A stretch of DNA of 64,000 nt from Ensifer sp. Root278 (lineage in GTDB: Bacteria > Pseudomonadota > Alphaproteobacteria > Rhizobiales > Rhizobiaceae): contig NZ_LMJJ01000040.1 in NCBI RefSeq assembly GCF_001429285.1, positions 791,031 through 855,030 of the forward strand, in the 5' to 3' direction. The translations under genes and the position numbers were made by a program. The notes under the pieces were generated by a model. That model did no database searches, was not told where the DNA came from, and saw only the letters and a program-made list of their open reading frames with translations. Positions 1 to 9,258 of this stretch are shown piece by piece. The stretch's first letter is position 1, and each line of letters starts with the position of its first letter.

Positions 1-887
1 AGTGGCTGATCGCGCAGTTCGTTTTCCTGCTGCTGACGATCCTGAAGATGTTTCCGGCCGATGCCGCGATCCGCTTCATGGATCGTGCCCTGCGGTTCAT
101 CGGGCCGAAGACCAGCCGGCAGAAGCTGACGCTCACCAACCTGCGCAACGCTTTTCCTGAGAAAAGCGAGGCGGAGATCAACGCGATCGCGCTTGAGAGC
201 TGGGGCAACATGGGCCGCATGGCGGCCGAATACGTGTTCCTCGACCGTCTGTTCGATTTCGACCCCGAGCGCACGACGCCCGGCCGTGTCGAGGTGTCGG
301 GCATCCCGTTGTTCCTCGAGCTTCGCGACAATCCGCGCCCCTTCATCGTCTTCACCGCGCACAGCGGCAATTTCGAGATGCTGCCGGTCGCCGGCTCCGC
401 CTTCGGCCTCGACGTGACCGTGCTGTTCCGGCCGCCGAACAACCCTTACGTGGCGGAAAAAGTGTTCAAGTTCCGCGAGGAGCGCATGGGCAATCTGGTG
501 CCGTCACACGCCGGCTCGTCCTTCGCACTCGCCCGCCAGCTCGAACGGGGCCTGGGCGTCGGCGTTCTCGTCGACCAGAAGTTCCGCAAGGGGCTGAAGA
601 CCAAGTTTTTCGGCCAGGACGTGCAGACCAATCCGCTGCTGGCCAAGCTCGTCCGCCAGTTCAACTGCGAAGTCTATCCGGCCCGCTGCATAAGGCTGCC
701 GGGCGGCCGTTTCCGGCTGGAGCTGGAACCGGCGATCGCCATTCCCCGCAAGGCCGACGGCAATGTCGACGTCACCGCCACGGCGCAGGTGCTGAACGAC
801 AAGGTGGAAAGCTGGGTGCGCGAGTATCCGGGCCAGTGGCTCTGGTATCACGACCGCTGGCACATCAAGCGCTACCTCAAGGACTGA
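1..887 (+). CDS. Lipid A biosynthesis acyltransferase, LpxL/HtrB family (5' end outside window)
   Basis: The frame is open from the first bases, so the start lies upstream of the window; about 294 residues are visible. A hydrophobic stretch at the visible N-terminus (WLIAQFVFLLLTILKMF) fits the membrane anchor of this family. The acyltransferase motif H-x4-E is present as HSGNFE, starting near base 360. The C-terminus WLWYHDRWHIKRY is also typical of LpxL/HtrB proteins. Family members use acyl-ACP at the inner face of the cytoplasmic membrane to add a secondary acyl chain to lipid A. Which acyl chain is transferred cannot be told from the sequence. No other gene overlaps it, and the next gene on this strand starts about 290 bases downstream. 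Confidence 0.85.
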   Translation, partial: WLIAQFVFLLLTILKMFPADAAIRFMDRALRFIGPKTSRQKLTLTNLRNAFPEKSEAEINAIALESWGNMGRMAAEYVFLDRLFDFDPERTTPGRVEVSGIPLFLELRDNPRPFIVFTAHSGNFEMLPVAGSAFGLDVTVLFRPPNNPYVAEKVFKFREERMGNLVPSHAGSSFALARQLERGLGVGVLVDQKFRKGLKTKFFGQDVQTNPLLAKLVRQFNCEVYPARCIRLPGGRFRLELEPAIAIPRKADGNVDVTATAQVLNDKVESWVREYPGQWLWYHDRWHIKRYLKD

Positions 888-1178
888 TTCCCCTCCGCAC
901 GAACGATCGCGCTTGAGCTTGCTTCCGGGCAGCCTTGAGAATTCGGCGCGTTCCGATTTCGGTTCGGCGAGCATCACCTTCGTGGTCCGTCCGCGGCAGC
1001 GCATGCCCTTTGTCCCGAAATTGCTTCAAAAGGTTACGTTTTTCTTTCTGCTGTTGAACGCTAACGCAATGAGTGTAAACTCAACGTTGTCTCGCGAGGG
1101 GAAGATTGCAAGCGCTTTGGGTGGCCGGAGCGGTGTGGTTTTACACGGAAAGGGTGGGGAAGCCTCAAAACAAAATCA

Positions 1179-1961
1179 GTGTCTGCAGCATCAACGCCTG
1201 TCTTGAAGTGCATCGAAGCGGCTCTGCCGTGGGGGAATTGGGGTTTCGAATTGAACGCACTGATTGAGCTGTTCTGGTTCAAGTATTCGCAGCTGCAGTA
1301 TGCCGTACGTACGGCAGACGAGCATTTGATCGGCATTCTGGATCGCGAATTGGATCCGATCCTCAGATCCGTCTACGACGAGAAGGCGGTGAGCGTCGAA
1401 GATGCCCGACTTCAGTTCCAGTTCCTGATCGACATCCTGCGCGTCGAAGCCGACGACATCTCCTGCGTGCTCCGGCACTCGCAATTGCTACAGTCGCTGA
1501 TCAACCGCTATTTTGCGGCGACGGGCGCGGAGAAATTCGCCGACCTCCAGCTCGAGCGGCTGCCGGCCCAGCCGAGCAAGGGCAGGGCGGATGAAGGCCT
1601 GCTCAACGAGGCGATCCTCGACAGCTTTCCGGATCGGATCGCGGTGATCACGCCCGACTACCGCTACCTCTACACGAACCCCCGCAATGCCGACCATCTG
1701 GAGAGCCGCCCGATGGATCTGATCGGCCGGCACATCGTCGAGTTCATCGGCATCCAGCGCTTCGAGCAGCGGGTGAAATCCTATCTCGATCGTTGTTTTG
1801 CGGGCGAGGTGGTCGACTATACCTTCGCCAAGACCGTCGATGCGCGCACGGTCGTCGTGCGTTGCCGGCTGACGCCATGCATGTCCAGCTCCGGCAAGCT
1901 CATCGGCGCGATCCTCGTGATCCAGGAACATGCCGACCGCCGCCGCGCGATCGCGGCCTGA
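1179..1961 (+). CDS. PAS-domain protein of unknown role
   Basis: A 260-residue protein read from a GTG start. The C-terminal half (about residues 145-255) looks like a PAS sensor domain: a DSFPDRIAVITPDYRYLYTN strand pair, then IGRHIVEFIG, and a final strand ending in LIGAILVIQEH. The N-terminal half is helical and unfamiliar. No kinase, GGDEF/EAL or DNA-binding module follows, so it is a stand-alone sensor or adaptor. The start is uncertain: only a weak purine-rich stretch lies upstream, and an in-frame TTG further in could be used. The ligand and partner are unknown. Confidence 0.7.
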   Translation: MSAASTPVLKCIEAALPWGNWGFELNALIELFWFKYSQLQYAVRTADEHLIGILDRELDPILRSVYDEKAVSVEDARLQFQFLIDILRVEADDISCVLRHSQLLQSLINRYFAATGAEKFADLQLERLPAQPSKGRADEGLLNEAILDSFPDRIAVITPDYRYLYTNPRNADHLESRPMDLIGRHIVEFIGIQRFEQRVKSYLDRCFAGEVVDYTFAKTVDARTVVVRCRLTPCMSSSGKLIGAILVIQEHADRRRAIAA

Positions 1962-2056
1962 CACGTCATTGCCGGCGCTACCAATCAAGAGAGAGTGAGG
2001 ACCCCAAAGACCCGGCCGGGGATCGCGACGTCGAACCCGCGGGCGAACTGAACAAA

Positions 2057-3508
2057 CTATGGTGTCTTGGTCATGGGCGGATGCTTCCACATGCCATTGA
2101 GCGCCTCGTCTTTCGGCCAATAGAGCCGCATCGCGACGAAGAAGGGACCCTTGGGCGCCGGCAGCCAATTCGGCTCCTTGTCCTTGCCCGGCGACTCGTT
2201 CTGAACGTAGAAGGTGTAGCCGCCGTCGGCATCCTTCACGAATTGCGGGAGCATCGGCTTGTTAAGCAAATAGCGGTTGATCGGATTGGCAACGAGCAGG
2301 CTCGCCGGCAGATCATACATCGTCAGCGACCAGAAGGCGTTGACCGGCGGCATCTTATCGGCGGCGAAATGGACGGTGTAGCGGTTGGCGCCGTCGAGCT
2401 TCTGCCCTTCGACGTCAGTGGCGTAGACCGGGTACATCGCCTCCTGCTTCGAATTGCCGTAAATGCCGAGAACGGCCGCCGCCATGCGGTAGAGATAATT
2501 GTTCTTCAGGTATTCGCGCGTGCCGAAGAGGTCGCCCGAAGTCACCGTTCCGGCGTCGATCTGCTTCTTCAAGCCCTCAAGATCGGCCCAGGCGTCGGCC
2601 ATACCTTGCTCGATGGCGGTCTTGATGTCCGGCGAGAGCGCCGCAACGTCTATGGTCTTGCCTGCACCAACCCCGATCTTGGCAAAACGCGCCATCAACT
2701 CGGTCTCGGATGGATTAGTCGGGCAGAACTGCAGGACGAAATTCAGGATGTTGAAGAACTCCAGCGACTTCTTCTCTTCGTCCGGCGAAAGCGGCTTGGT
2801 GAAGTCGATTGCGGGAGCGGCCGCAGGCGCCGCCCCGCCGAGAAACGCCGAAAGCGGCTCTGCCTTGTAGCGATCCTGGATCTTCTTCACATTGTCTAAG
2901 TCGTCGGGGTTGAATAGCTGCGTGCGATAGGCCCCGAGAACGAGATCGGTCTCGGCGCGAAACACCTTCTTGATGCCCGCAGGCGTCTCGCCTTTCCAGC
3001 CCGGGCCGGCGACCAGGAAGCTGCCGCCGTCGTTGCCGGTCGTGCGGCTGCCGGCATAGTCGAAGTTGAACGTATAAGCGTCGATGAGCTGGATGCTGAA
3101 GTACCGGTCCTTCTCGATCACTGGTACGGTGAGGACCATCGGCTCCGCACGCAGGTCCATGCCGATCATCGAATAGGGCGTGTCGGAGTTGGGCGTCTGG
3201 ATCGCCGTATCGGCGGGGGTGTAGACGCGGGGGATGTTCTTGAGGTGGTTCCACGGCGCCTTGTATTCCGGGTTCTTGTCGTCGACGAAATAGGCGTATT
3301 GGATGCGGTAGCTGTCCACCATCGGGAAGCCGTAGATATAGGCTTCCTTGGCGATCTTTCGTGCCTCGTCAGGCGTGATTTCGCTCTGGGCGGCCGCAGT
3401 GCCTGGGAAGCGCAATGACGGCATCAGGGCGATCCCGCCGACAAAAGCTCTTCGTGTGATCGTTGTCATGGGCATCGCCTTCATCGGTTGGCGCATGACG
3501 TTCTGCAT
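2057..3508 (-). CDS. Secreted DUF1254/DUF1214 protein with Tat-type signal
   Basis: A 483-residue protein in the longest reading. The N-terminus has the twin-arginine signal TTITRRAFVGGIAL followed by a hydrophobic stretch and an AAAQ-type cleavage site, so export to the periplasm by Tat is likely. The signal fits best if translation starts at the internal ATG at about 3469. The mature part has the DUF1254 N-terminal features (AYIYGFPMVDSYR, NSDTPYS) and a DUF1214-like C-terminal part (FWSLTMYD, NRYLL). Their biochemical role is not established. It ends about 100 bases from the convergent PAS gene. Confidence 0.8.
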   Translation of the reverse strand: MQNVMRQPMKAMPMTTITRRAFVGGIALMPSLRFPGTAAAQSEITPDEARKIAKEAYIYGFPMVDSYRIQYAYFVDDKNPEYKAPWNHLKNIPRVYTPADTAIQTPNSDTPYSMIGMDLRAEPMVLTVPVIEKDRYFSIQLIDAYTFNFDYAGSRTTGNDGGSFLVAGPGWKGETPAGIKKVFRAETDLVLGAYRTQLFNPDDLDNVKKIQDRYKAEPLSAFLGGAAPAAAPAIDFTKPLSPDEEKKSLEFFNILNFVLQFCPTNPSETELMARFAKIGVGAGKTIDVAALSPDIKTAIEQGMADAWADLEGLKKQIDAGTVTSGDLFGTREYLKNNYLYRMAAAVLGIYGNSKQEAMYPVYATDVEGQKLDGANRYTVHFAADKMPPVNAFWSLTMYDLPASLLVANPINRYLLNKPMLPQFVKDADGGYTFYVQNESPGKDKEPNWLPAPKGPFFVAMRLYWPKDEALNGMWKHPPMTKTP

Positions 3509-3789
3509 CGTTCATCAGCGCCGTGTGGACCTGTGAATTCGCAGGAGAAATGAGTAGGTGACTGAAATTTTACAGCGATTTAACGTACGCTGCCGCGCAT
3601 CGCCAGAACGATTGGGATCGCGTTGCTCCCAAACTCGATCCAGTTTCGCGTATAGCGCGAATGGCGTTGCGTTTACAGTCAGATTGTATGCACCTTTGGT
3701 CATCCAAAACGGTAGCTTTTGGGCCAGCAAACAGGGCATGCCCCAGCGCTATCGTCGACCGGCAGCTTTGGTCGAAAAGCGAAGTTGCA

Positions 3790-4092
3790 CTAAGCAGGGC
3801 GGCTGATTCCTAACCGGCGCATTTCGCGATAGACCGTGGAACGGCCAAGGCCAAGTTGCTTGGCAGCTTCCGCCGGAGGTGTTCCCTCCATGATCGACGC
3901 GGCCGCGGAGGCCGCCCGGGACACGGATAAAGGCCCAGTGATCGCCGCCGGCATCATTGATACGCTGCGCCAGGCCAGGATTCTCCTGCCTGCGATCTCT
4001 ACTATCGAGCACGCCAGCATCGCCGGCCGGGCGCGCGCCAGAAAACAGGCGGCGCATGCACTTCTCTCCGGCCTTCGGTCGGATGGGAACAC
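3790..4092 (-). pseudogene. Possible C-terminal remnant of a serine recombinase/resolvase
   Basis: The last ~35 residues of this frame (EGTPPAEAAKQLGLGRSTVYREM) form a helix-turn-helix like that at the C-terminus of Tn3/Hin-type resolvases. The upstream part does not resemble the catalytic domain in this frame. A neighbouring frame on the same strand gives fragments such as GLAQRINDAGG that recall the recombinase core, which suggests frame disruption. No inverted repeats or partner genes were seen nearby. It may equally be a small orphan DNA-binding protein. Confidence 0.35.
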
Positions 4093-4320
4093 ATCGCCTT
4101 CTCCGGCGGTTTCCTCTGGGATCGCGCCGCGAAGACAACCGGCCGGAAACCACTGAACCTGACTGGAAAACAGCGAGCAGCGTGAAGGCGTTCAGGCTTC
4201 GTCGCCCTTAACGTTGTTTAGCGGGAAACTAGCGCTATGCCCTTAAAGGGACTTGGTGCGGCCGATGACCGGCCGCGAACAATCCTACTTTGCCGCGTGC
4301 CGACCGCCCCGTCTGCCGGT

Positions 4321-4821
4321 TCACCCAACCGGCGAGGTGATGCTGCGCAGACATTCCTGTTCGAAGCCGACGTGCCGCCTGAGGCTGGTGAAGAAACCGC
4401 GCAGCATGTAGCCGGCGGTTTCGGCATTGACCGTTTGGTCGGCGGCGCCGAGGCGTTCCAGCATTTCCGTCAGTTCTTCGGCGAAGCACTCGTCTTCGCA
4501 GTGCTCGTATTTCAGCCGCTCCAGCGTCGCGCCGAGCGTCGGGTCGCCGCGGAAGGTGCGCTCGATCCACGGGAAGACCAGGCTTTCCTCGCCGGAATGC
4601 ATTTCGCGGATCATCGGTCCGAGCACCTTGGCGGCGTAGACGCATTTCTGCCGATCGATTTCTGCAGGCAGACTGTCGGCGATCTCCTCGAGACAGTTGC
4701 AGAGCGCAAGCTGCTCCTCGTGCGCGCGGGCGAGCCATGCGAAAGGCTCGGCCACCGGGACGGCGCGGGGAGGCGGTTCCAGCCGGCTCCGGATTCGTCC
4801 CTCTTCAAAAGTCTTTTTCAT
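4321..4821 (-). CDS. Hemerythrin-like (HHE domain) protein
   Basis: 166 residues, starting MKKTFEEG at the ATG at 4821. It shows the spaced His/Glu ligands of a hemerythrin HHE four-helix bundle: AHEEQLALC, EMHSGEESLVFPWIE, YEHCEDEC and LRRHVGFEQE. Such proteins carry a di-iron site that binds O2 or NO, or they act as iron/redox sensors. The gene is divergent from fixN and shares a perfect FixK-type box lying 73-86 bases upstream of its start, so induction at low oxygen together with the cbb3 oxidase is likely. A long open frame continues far upstream of this ATG, but that part is only the antisense of fixN. Confidence 0.85.
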   Translation of the reverse strand: MKKTFEEGRIRSRLEPPPRAVPVAEPFAWLARAHEEQLALCNCLEEIADSLPAEIDRQKCVYAAKVLGPMIREMHSGEESLVFPWIERTFRGDPTLGATLERLKYEHCEDECFAEELTEMLERLGAADQTVNAETAGYMLRGFFTSLRRHVGFEQECLRSITSPVG

Positions 4822-4893
4822 CGGCTTCAAACGCCAGCTCCCACGGCGCTCCCTGTTATTTGCCGAGGATGATCCAATCGAGGTGGTGCAGCC

Positions 4894-4907
4894 TTGATCT
4901 GAATCAA
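4894..4907. promoter_or_regulatory. FixK/FNR-type box between hemerythrin gene and fixN
   Basis: The sequence TTGATCTGAATCAA matches the FixK/FNR consensus TTGAT-N4-ATCAA exactly. It lies 104 bases before the fixN ATG and 73 bases before the divergent hemerythrin-like gene. It is placed to activate both genes under microaerobic conditions through a FixK/FnrN-type regulator. No such regulator is encoded in this window. Confidence 0.9.
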
Positions 4908-5010
4908 GGCCAGGATGCCCCGATTCTGACACTTTCCGGCCAGCTGCGGTGGCGCGCCTCGTTCTGGGGCGTGTCGTCGCGTGCGATCGGACCAAGTTGG
5001 GGACCCAACC

Positions 5011-6642
5011 ATGAAATACACATTCGAGATGATCCTGCTCGGGGTCGGTGCTTTCCTGGCGCTCGTCGGCGCCGGGTTTGCGCAGGACCGGCACTTTGAA
5101 GCCCATATGTGGGTGCTGTTCTTCGTGCTCCTCGCCGGCACTGTCATGCTGATGCGACGCATCGAGTTCAGCCCGGTTTCCGCCGGCAGGGCGCCACCAC
5201 CACCGCCGCAGTCGGAATATTTCGACGAGGTGGTCAAGTATGGCGTGATCGCCACCGTCTTCTGGGGCGTCGTCGGCTTTCTCGTGGGCGTCGTGGTTGC
5301 GCTCCAGCTTGCCTTTCCCGACCTCAACATCGAGCCCTGGTTCAACTTCGGCCGCATGCGGCCGCTGCACACTTCGGCTGTCATTTTCGCCTTCGGCGGC
5401 AACGCGCTGATCGCGACGTCCTTCTACATCGTCCAGCGTACCAGCCGCGCGCGCCTTTTCGGCGGCAATCTCGGCTGGTTCGTGTTCTGGGGCTACCAGC
5501 TCTTCATCATCATGGCGGCCACCGGCTACCTGCTCGGCATCACCCAGTCGAAGGAATATGCGGAGCCGGAATGGTATGTCGACCTGTGGCTGACGATCGT
5601 CTGGGTCGCCTATCTCATCGCCTTCCTCGGCACGCTTCTGACGCGCAAGGAGCCGCATATCTATGTGGCCAACTGGTTCTACCTCGCCTTCATCGTCACG
5701 ATCGCGATGCTGCACATCGTCAACAACCTGGCGGTGCCGGTCTCCTTCCTCGGCTCGAAGAGCTACTCGGCCTTTGCCGGCGTGCAGGATGCGCTGACGC
5801 AGTGGTGGTACGGGCATAACGCCGTCGGCTTCTTCCTGACGGCCGGCTTCCTCGGCATGATGTATTACTTCATCCCCAAGCAGGCCAATCGCCCGGTCTA
5901 TTCCTACCGCCTGTCGATCATCCATTTCTGGTCGCTGATCTTCATGTACATCTGGGCGGGTCCGCACCACCTGCACTATACGGCGCTGCCCGACTGGGCG
6001 CAGACGCTCGGCATGGTCTTCTCGGTCATGCTGTGGATGCCCTCCTGGGGCGGCATGATCAACGGCCTGATGACGCTTTCGGGCGCCTGGGACAAGATCC
6101 GTACCGACCCGATCATCCGCATGATGGTGATGGCGGTTGCCTTCTACGGCATGGCGACCTTCGAAGGTCCGATGATGTCGATCAAGACGGTCAACTCGCT
6201 CAGCCACTACACCGACTGGACGATCGGCCACGTGCATTCGGGTGCGCTCGGCTGGAACGGCCTCATCACCTTCGGCGCGATCTACTATCTGACGCCCAAG
6301 CTATGGAACCGCGAGCGGCTCTATAGCGTGCGCATGGTCAACTGGCACTTCTGGTTCGCCACGCTCGGCATCGTCGTCTACGCGGCGGTCATGTGGGTCG
6401 CCGGCATCCAGCAGGGCCTGATGTGGCGCGAGTACGACGACCAGGGCTTCCTCGTCTATTCCTTCGCGGAATCGGTCGCGGCCATGGTTCCCTACTACGT
6501 GCTGCGTGCTCTTGGCGGCGCACTGTTCCTCGCCGGGGCTCTGCTCATGGCCTTCAACGTAACAATGACCATCCTCGGCCGCGTGCGTGACGAAGCTCCG
6601 ATCTTCGGTGCTGCTCAGCCCGCGCTGAAAGCTGCGGAATAG
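5011..6642 (+). CDS. fixN: Cytochrome cbb3 oxidase subunit I, FixN/CcoN
   Basis: 543 residues from the ATG at 5011 (an upstream in-frame GTG at 4981 is less likely). This is the catalytic heme-copper subunit of the high-affinity cbb3 terminal oxidase, which reduces O2 to water at low oxygen in the cytoplasmic membrane. Multiple membrane helices are obvious. Conserved heme and CuB histidines appear in [43 protein letters not shown] and [12 protein letters not shown]. It is the first gene of fixNOQP, 14 bases ahead of fixO, and is preceded by a perfect FixK-type box. Confidence 0.97.
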   Translation: MKYTFEMILLGVGAFLALVGAGFAQDRHFEAHMWVLFFVLLAGTVMLMRRIEFSPVSAGRAPPPPPQSEYFDEVVKYGVIATVFWGVVGFLVGVVVALQLAFPDLNIEPWFNFGRMRPLHTSAVIFAFGGNALIATSFYIVQRTSRARLFGGNLGWFVFWGYQLFIIMAATGYLLGITQSKEYAEPEWYVDLWLTIVWVAYLIAFLGTLLTRKEPHIYVANWFYLAFIVTIAMLHIVNNLAVPVSFLGSKSYSAFAGVQDALTQWWYGHNAVGFFLTAGFLGMMYYFIPKQANRPVYSYRLSIIHFWSLIFMYIWAGPHHLHYTALPDWAQTLGMVFSVMLWMPSWGGMINGLMTLSGAWDKIRTDPIIRMMVMAVAFYGMATFEGPMMSIKTVNSLSHYTDWTIGHVHSGALGWNGLITFGAIYYLTPKLWNRERLYSVRMVNWHFWFATLGIVVYAAVMWVAGIQQGLMWREYDDQGFLVYSFAESVAAMVPYYVLRALGGALFLAGALLMAFNVTMTILGRVRDEAPIFGAAQPALKAAE

Positions 6643-6655
6643 GAGGGCATAGACC

Positions 6656-7387
6656 ATGTCCATTCTCGACAAACACGCGACCCTTGAACGCAACGCCACC
6701 CTCTTGCTCGTCGGCTCGCTGCTCGTCGTCTCCATCGGCGGCATCGTGGAAATCGCGCCGCTCTTCTATCTCGAAAACACCATCGAGAAGGTGGAGGGGA
6801 TGAGGCCCTATTCGCCGCTGGAGCTCGCCGGTCGCGACATCTATGTGCGTGAAGGCTGCTACGTCTGTCACAGCCAGATGATCCGGCCGTTCCGCGACGA
6901 AGTGGAGCGCTACGGTCATTACTCTCTGGCGGCGGAATCCATGTACGACCATCCGTTCCAGTGGGGCTCCAAGCGCACCGGACCGGACCTCGCCCGCGTC
7001 GGCGACCGCTATTCCAACGAATGGCACGTGCAGCACATGACCGAGCCGCGCTCGGTCGTGCCGGAATCGGTCATGCCGAGCTACGCCTTCCTCAAGGAGA
7101 CGACGCTCGACGTGAACAACATCGCCGCGAACCTGAAGGCGAACAAGGCGGTCGGTGTTCCCTATACGGACGAGATGATCGACAACGCGCTCGCCGACAT
7201 CAAGGCGCAGTCTGATCCGAATGCCGACACCTCCGGCGTCGAGGCGCGCTATCCGAAGGCCAAGCTCGGCGACTTCGACGGCAACCAGCAGCGGCTGACG
7301 GAGATGGACGCGCTCGTCGCCTATCTGCAGATGCTTGGCACGCTGGTCGACTTCTCCACCTACGACGACACCACCGGTTATCGCTAA
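6656..7387 (+). CDS. fixO: Cytochrome cbb3 oxidase subunit II, FixO/CcoO
   Basis: 243 residues. This is the monoheme c-type cytochrome subunit of the cbb3 oxidase, which passes electrons to FixN. One N-terminal membrane helix ([21 protein letters not shown]) anchors a periplasmic domain. The heme-binding motif CYVCH begins at residue 68 and is followed by [10 protein letters not shown]; a later Met-rich region ([12 protein letters not shown]) supplies the axial methionine. It follows fixN in the same operon and is followed 13 bases later by fixQ. Confidence 0.96.
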   Translation: MSILDKHATLERNATLLLVGSLLVVSIGGIVEIAPLFYLENTIEKVEGMRPYSPLELAGRDIYVREGCYVCHSQMIRPFRDEVERYGHYSLAAESMYDHPFQWGSKRTGPDLARVGDRYSNEWHVQHMTEPRSVVPESVMPSYAFLKETTLDVNNIAANLKANKAVGVPYTDEMIDNALADIKAQSDPNADTSGVEARYPKAKLGDFDGNQQRLTEMDALVAYLQMLGTLVDFSTYDDTTGYR

Positions 7388-7400
7388 GGGAGACACGCAC

Positions 7401-7553
7401 ATGGAAACCTACACGGCCATGCGCCAGTTCGCCGATAGCTGGGCGCTCCTTGCCATGACGCTCTTCTTCCTGGGCGTCGTCGGCTTCATCTTCCGGCCCG
7501 GCGCCAAGAAGGCCGCCGATGATGCCGCAGCCATCCCCCTGAAGGAGGATTAA
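7401..7553 (+). CDS. fixQ: Cytochrome cbb3 oxidase subunit IV, FixQ/CcoQ
   Basis: A 50-residue single-span membrane protein: a short N-terminus, one helix (LLAMTLFFLGVVGFIF), then a charged cytoplasmic tail RPGAKKAADDAA. Size, position between fixO and fixP and the helix-RPG pattern identify it as CcoQ, which stabilises the assembled oxidase. It ends 4 bases before the fixP start codon, so the two are likely co-translated. Confidence 0.93.
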   Translation: METYTAMRQFADSWALLAMTLFFLGVVGFIFRPGAKKAADDAAAIPLKED

Positions 7554-7557
7554 TAGT

Positions 7558-8421
7558 ATGGCGGACAAACACGTCGACGAAATCAGCGGCGTCGAGACCA
7601 CCGGCCACGAGTGGGACGGTATCCGCGAACTGAACAACCCGATGCCGCGCTGGTGGGTCTATACCTTCTACGCGACCATCGTCTGGGCGGTCGGCTACAT
7701 GATCGTCTATCCGGCGGTGCCGCTTCTGACGGACGCGACCAAGGGTGTGCTCGGCTATTCGAGCCGCGCCGAGGTGAGCGCCGAACTCGCCAGCGCCAAG
7801 GCGGCCCAGGCCGGCAATCTCGAAAAGATCGCCTCGAGCTCGATCGAGCAGATCATTGCCGATCCGCAGCTGCAGCAGTTCGCCGTTTCCGGCGGCGCAT
7901 CGGCCTTCAAGGTCAACTGCGCCCAGTGCCATGGCTCGGGTGCTGCGGGTTCCGCCGGCTTCCCGAACCTCAACGACGACGACTGGCTCTGGGGCGGCAA
8001 GCCCGGGGAGATCTACCAGACGATCGCTCACGGCATTCGCTACACTGGCGATGGCGAGACCCGCGTTTCGGAAATGCCGTCCTTTGCCGAAATCCTGCAG
8101 CCGGAAGAGATCAAGCAGACGGCGGCCTACGTCGTCAGCCTTACCGGCACGCCGTCGGACGTCTCGATGGTCGAGTCGGGCAAGGCACTGTTCGAAGCCA
8201 ATTGCGCCTCCTGTCATGGTGCCGATGCCAAGGGCAACCGCGAGTTCGGCGCGCCTGATCTCGCCGACGCACTGTGGCTCAACGGCGAGGGCGAGCAGGC
8301 GATCGTCGCCCAGATGAAGGCACCCAAGCACGGCGTCATGCCCGCCTGGCTGCCGCGCCTCGGCGGCACCACGGTCAAGCAGCTTGCGGTGTTCGTGCAT
8401 TCGCTGGGCGGGGGCGAGTAG
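7558..8421 (+). CDS. fixP: Cytochrome cbb3 oxidase diheme subunit III, FixP/CcoP
   Basis: 287 residues. This is the diheme cytochrome c subunit that accepts electrons from cytochrome bc1 or soluble cytochromes and feeds FixO/FixN. After a short N-terminal region (HEWDGIRELNNPMPRWW) and one membrane helix come two c-type heme domains, with CAQCH at residues 121-125 and CASCH at 216-220. It is the last gene of fixNOQP. The operon ends at a repeat-rich intergenic region facing the convergent VOC gene. Confidence 0.96.
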   Translation: MADKHVDEISGVETTGHEWDGIRELNNPMPRWWVYTFYATIVWAVGYMIVYPAVPLLTDATKGVLGYSSRAEVSAELASAKAAQAGNLEKIASSSIEQIIADPQLQQFAVSGGASAFKVNCAQCHGSGAAGSAGFPNLNDDDWLWGGKPGEIYQTIAHGIRYTGDGETRVSEMPSFAEILQPEEIKQTAAYVVSLTGTPSDVSMVESGKALFEANCASCHGADAKGNREFGAPDLADALWLNGEGEQAIVAQMKAPKHGVMPAWLPRLGGTTVKQLAVFVHSLGGGE

Positions 8422-8448
8422 TCCGCTGGCGCTTTAACGGGCGGCGGC

Positions 8449-8611
8449 CCCTCATCCCGTTGCCGCGACCTTCTCCCCGCAGGCGGGGAGAAGGGAAACG
8501 CGGCGCCAGCATCGCCAATCTCGAGCGTTGAGGCTTGGCGACAGAGAGCGAGCCAAGCGTTTCTCTCCCCGCGTGTGGGGAGAGATGTCCGGCAGGACAG
8601 TGAGGGGCGAT
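8449..8611. repeat. Composite palindromic repeat after fixP
   Basis: Two outward-facing arms (CCCCTCATC... and ...GTGAGGGGCG) each enclose a GC-rich hairpin: CTTCTCCCCGCAGGCGGGGAGAAG near 8469-8492 and CTCTCCCCGCGTGTGGGGAGAG near 8563-8584 (both written here as motif descriptions). The structure and sequence resemble mosaic repeats common between genes in Rhizobiaceae. It fills most of the gap behind fixP and could also end the operon transcript. No open reading frame here looks real. Confidence 0.6.
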
Positions 8612-8670
8612 CCTAAAGTCGTAAAGTGGGGATGGGTGTCCACAGGATATGGATGGCGCCTTAATCACCT

Positions 8671-8828
8671 CCTTCATTCCTGTGCTCGTCACAGGAATCC
8701 AGCAGCGCCGCGTCGGCGGCGCGGGAGACCCCTTGCAGTCTGCAAATCAGGCGTCCCGGCTCTGCTCCTCCCGCCGTGCCGACGCACGGCTGCTGGATCT
8801 CTGTGACAAGCACAGAGATGAGGGTGGA
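8671..8828. repeat. RIME-like mosaic palindromic element, copy 1
   Basis: The left end is a hairpin TTCCTGTGCTCGTCACAGGAA followed by TCCAGCAG. The right end is CTGCTGGATC followed by the hairpin CTCTGTGACAAGCACAGAG and a TGAGG tail. The middle holds variable GC-rich palindromes. Eight more copies with the same ends occur in this window. It lies between the 3' ends of fixP and the VOC gene. The name RIME is from memory of the Rhizobium intergenic mosaic element and needs alignment to confirm. Confidence 0.75.
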
Positions 8829-8900
8829 GATGGCTGCAGTCGCTCAGCCTGCCGAAGGGGCAGCCCTCGTTCCCGTGCTGGTCTGGGGCGTCGACTGCCC

Positions 8901-9254
8901 TTACTGCGCCGACCAAACCGCCAGCTCGTATCCGTCAGGGTCGGCGAAATGGAAGCGGCGGCCGCCGGGGAAGGTGAAGATCGGCTTGACGATCTTGCCG
9001 CCGGCCTTTTCGACGCGGGCCAGCATGTCCTCGAGGTTGTCGGCATAGAGGATGATCAGCGGCCCACCGCTGCCGACGGGACCCGTGGTGGTGAAACCGC
9101 CGGTCAGACGGCCGTCCTGGAATTCGCAATATTCCGGGCCGTAGTCGGTGAAGGTCCAGCCGAAGGCGCTGCCGTAGAAGGCCTTGGCGGCAGCGATGTC
9201 GGAGACGTTGAACTCGACATAGTCGATGCGGCTGTCGTTGCCCTTGTTGCCCAT
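8901..9254 (-). CDS. VOC (glyoxalase/bleomycin-resistance fold) family protein
   Basis: 117 residues with the vicinal-oxygen-chelate pattern: an N-terminal beta-alpha unit (DYVEFNVSDIAAAKAFYGSAFGW) and a C-terminal strand-turn FHFADPDGYELAVW. Members are metal-dependent lyases, dioxygenases or binding proteins; the substrate cannot be assigned. It starts four bases from the end of the disrupted SRPBCC gene on the same strand, so the two form an operon. Confidence 0.85.
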   Translation of the reverse strand: MGNKGNDSRIDYVEFNVSDIAAAKAFYGSAFGWTFTDYGPEYCEFQDGRLTGGFTTTGPVGSGGPLIILYADNLEDMLARVEKAGGKIVKPIFTFPGGRRFHFADPDGYELAVWSAQ

Positions 9255-9258
9255 TTTC

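Noticed and set aside
913..1206. 97-codon frame between the acyltransferase and PAS genes
   Set aside because: No ribosome site or protein-like composition, and it overlaps the PAS start.
4822..6237. Long minus-strand frame that extends the hemerythrin-like gene by over 470 residues
   Set aside because: It is antisense to fixN, is rich in His/Arg/Asp as expected of a shadow frame, and a good ATG with the proper domain follows at 4821.
8449..8611. Repeated GC-rich hairpins suggested a CRISPR array
   Set aside because: There are only two arms in inverted, not direct, orientation and no regular spacers or cas genes.
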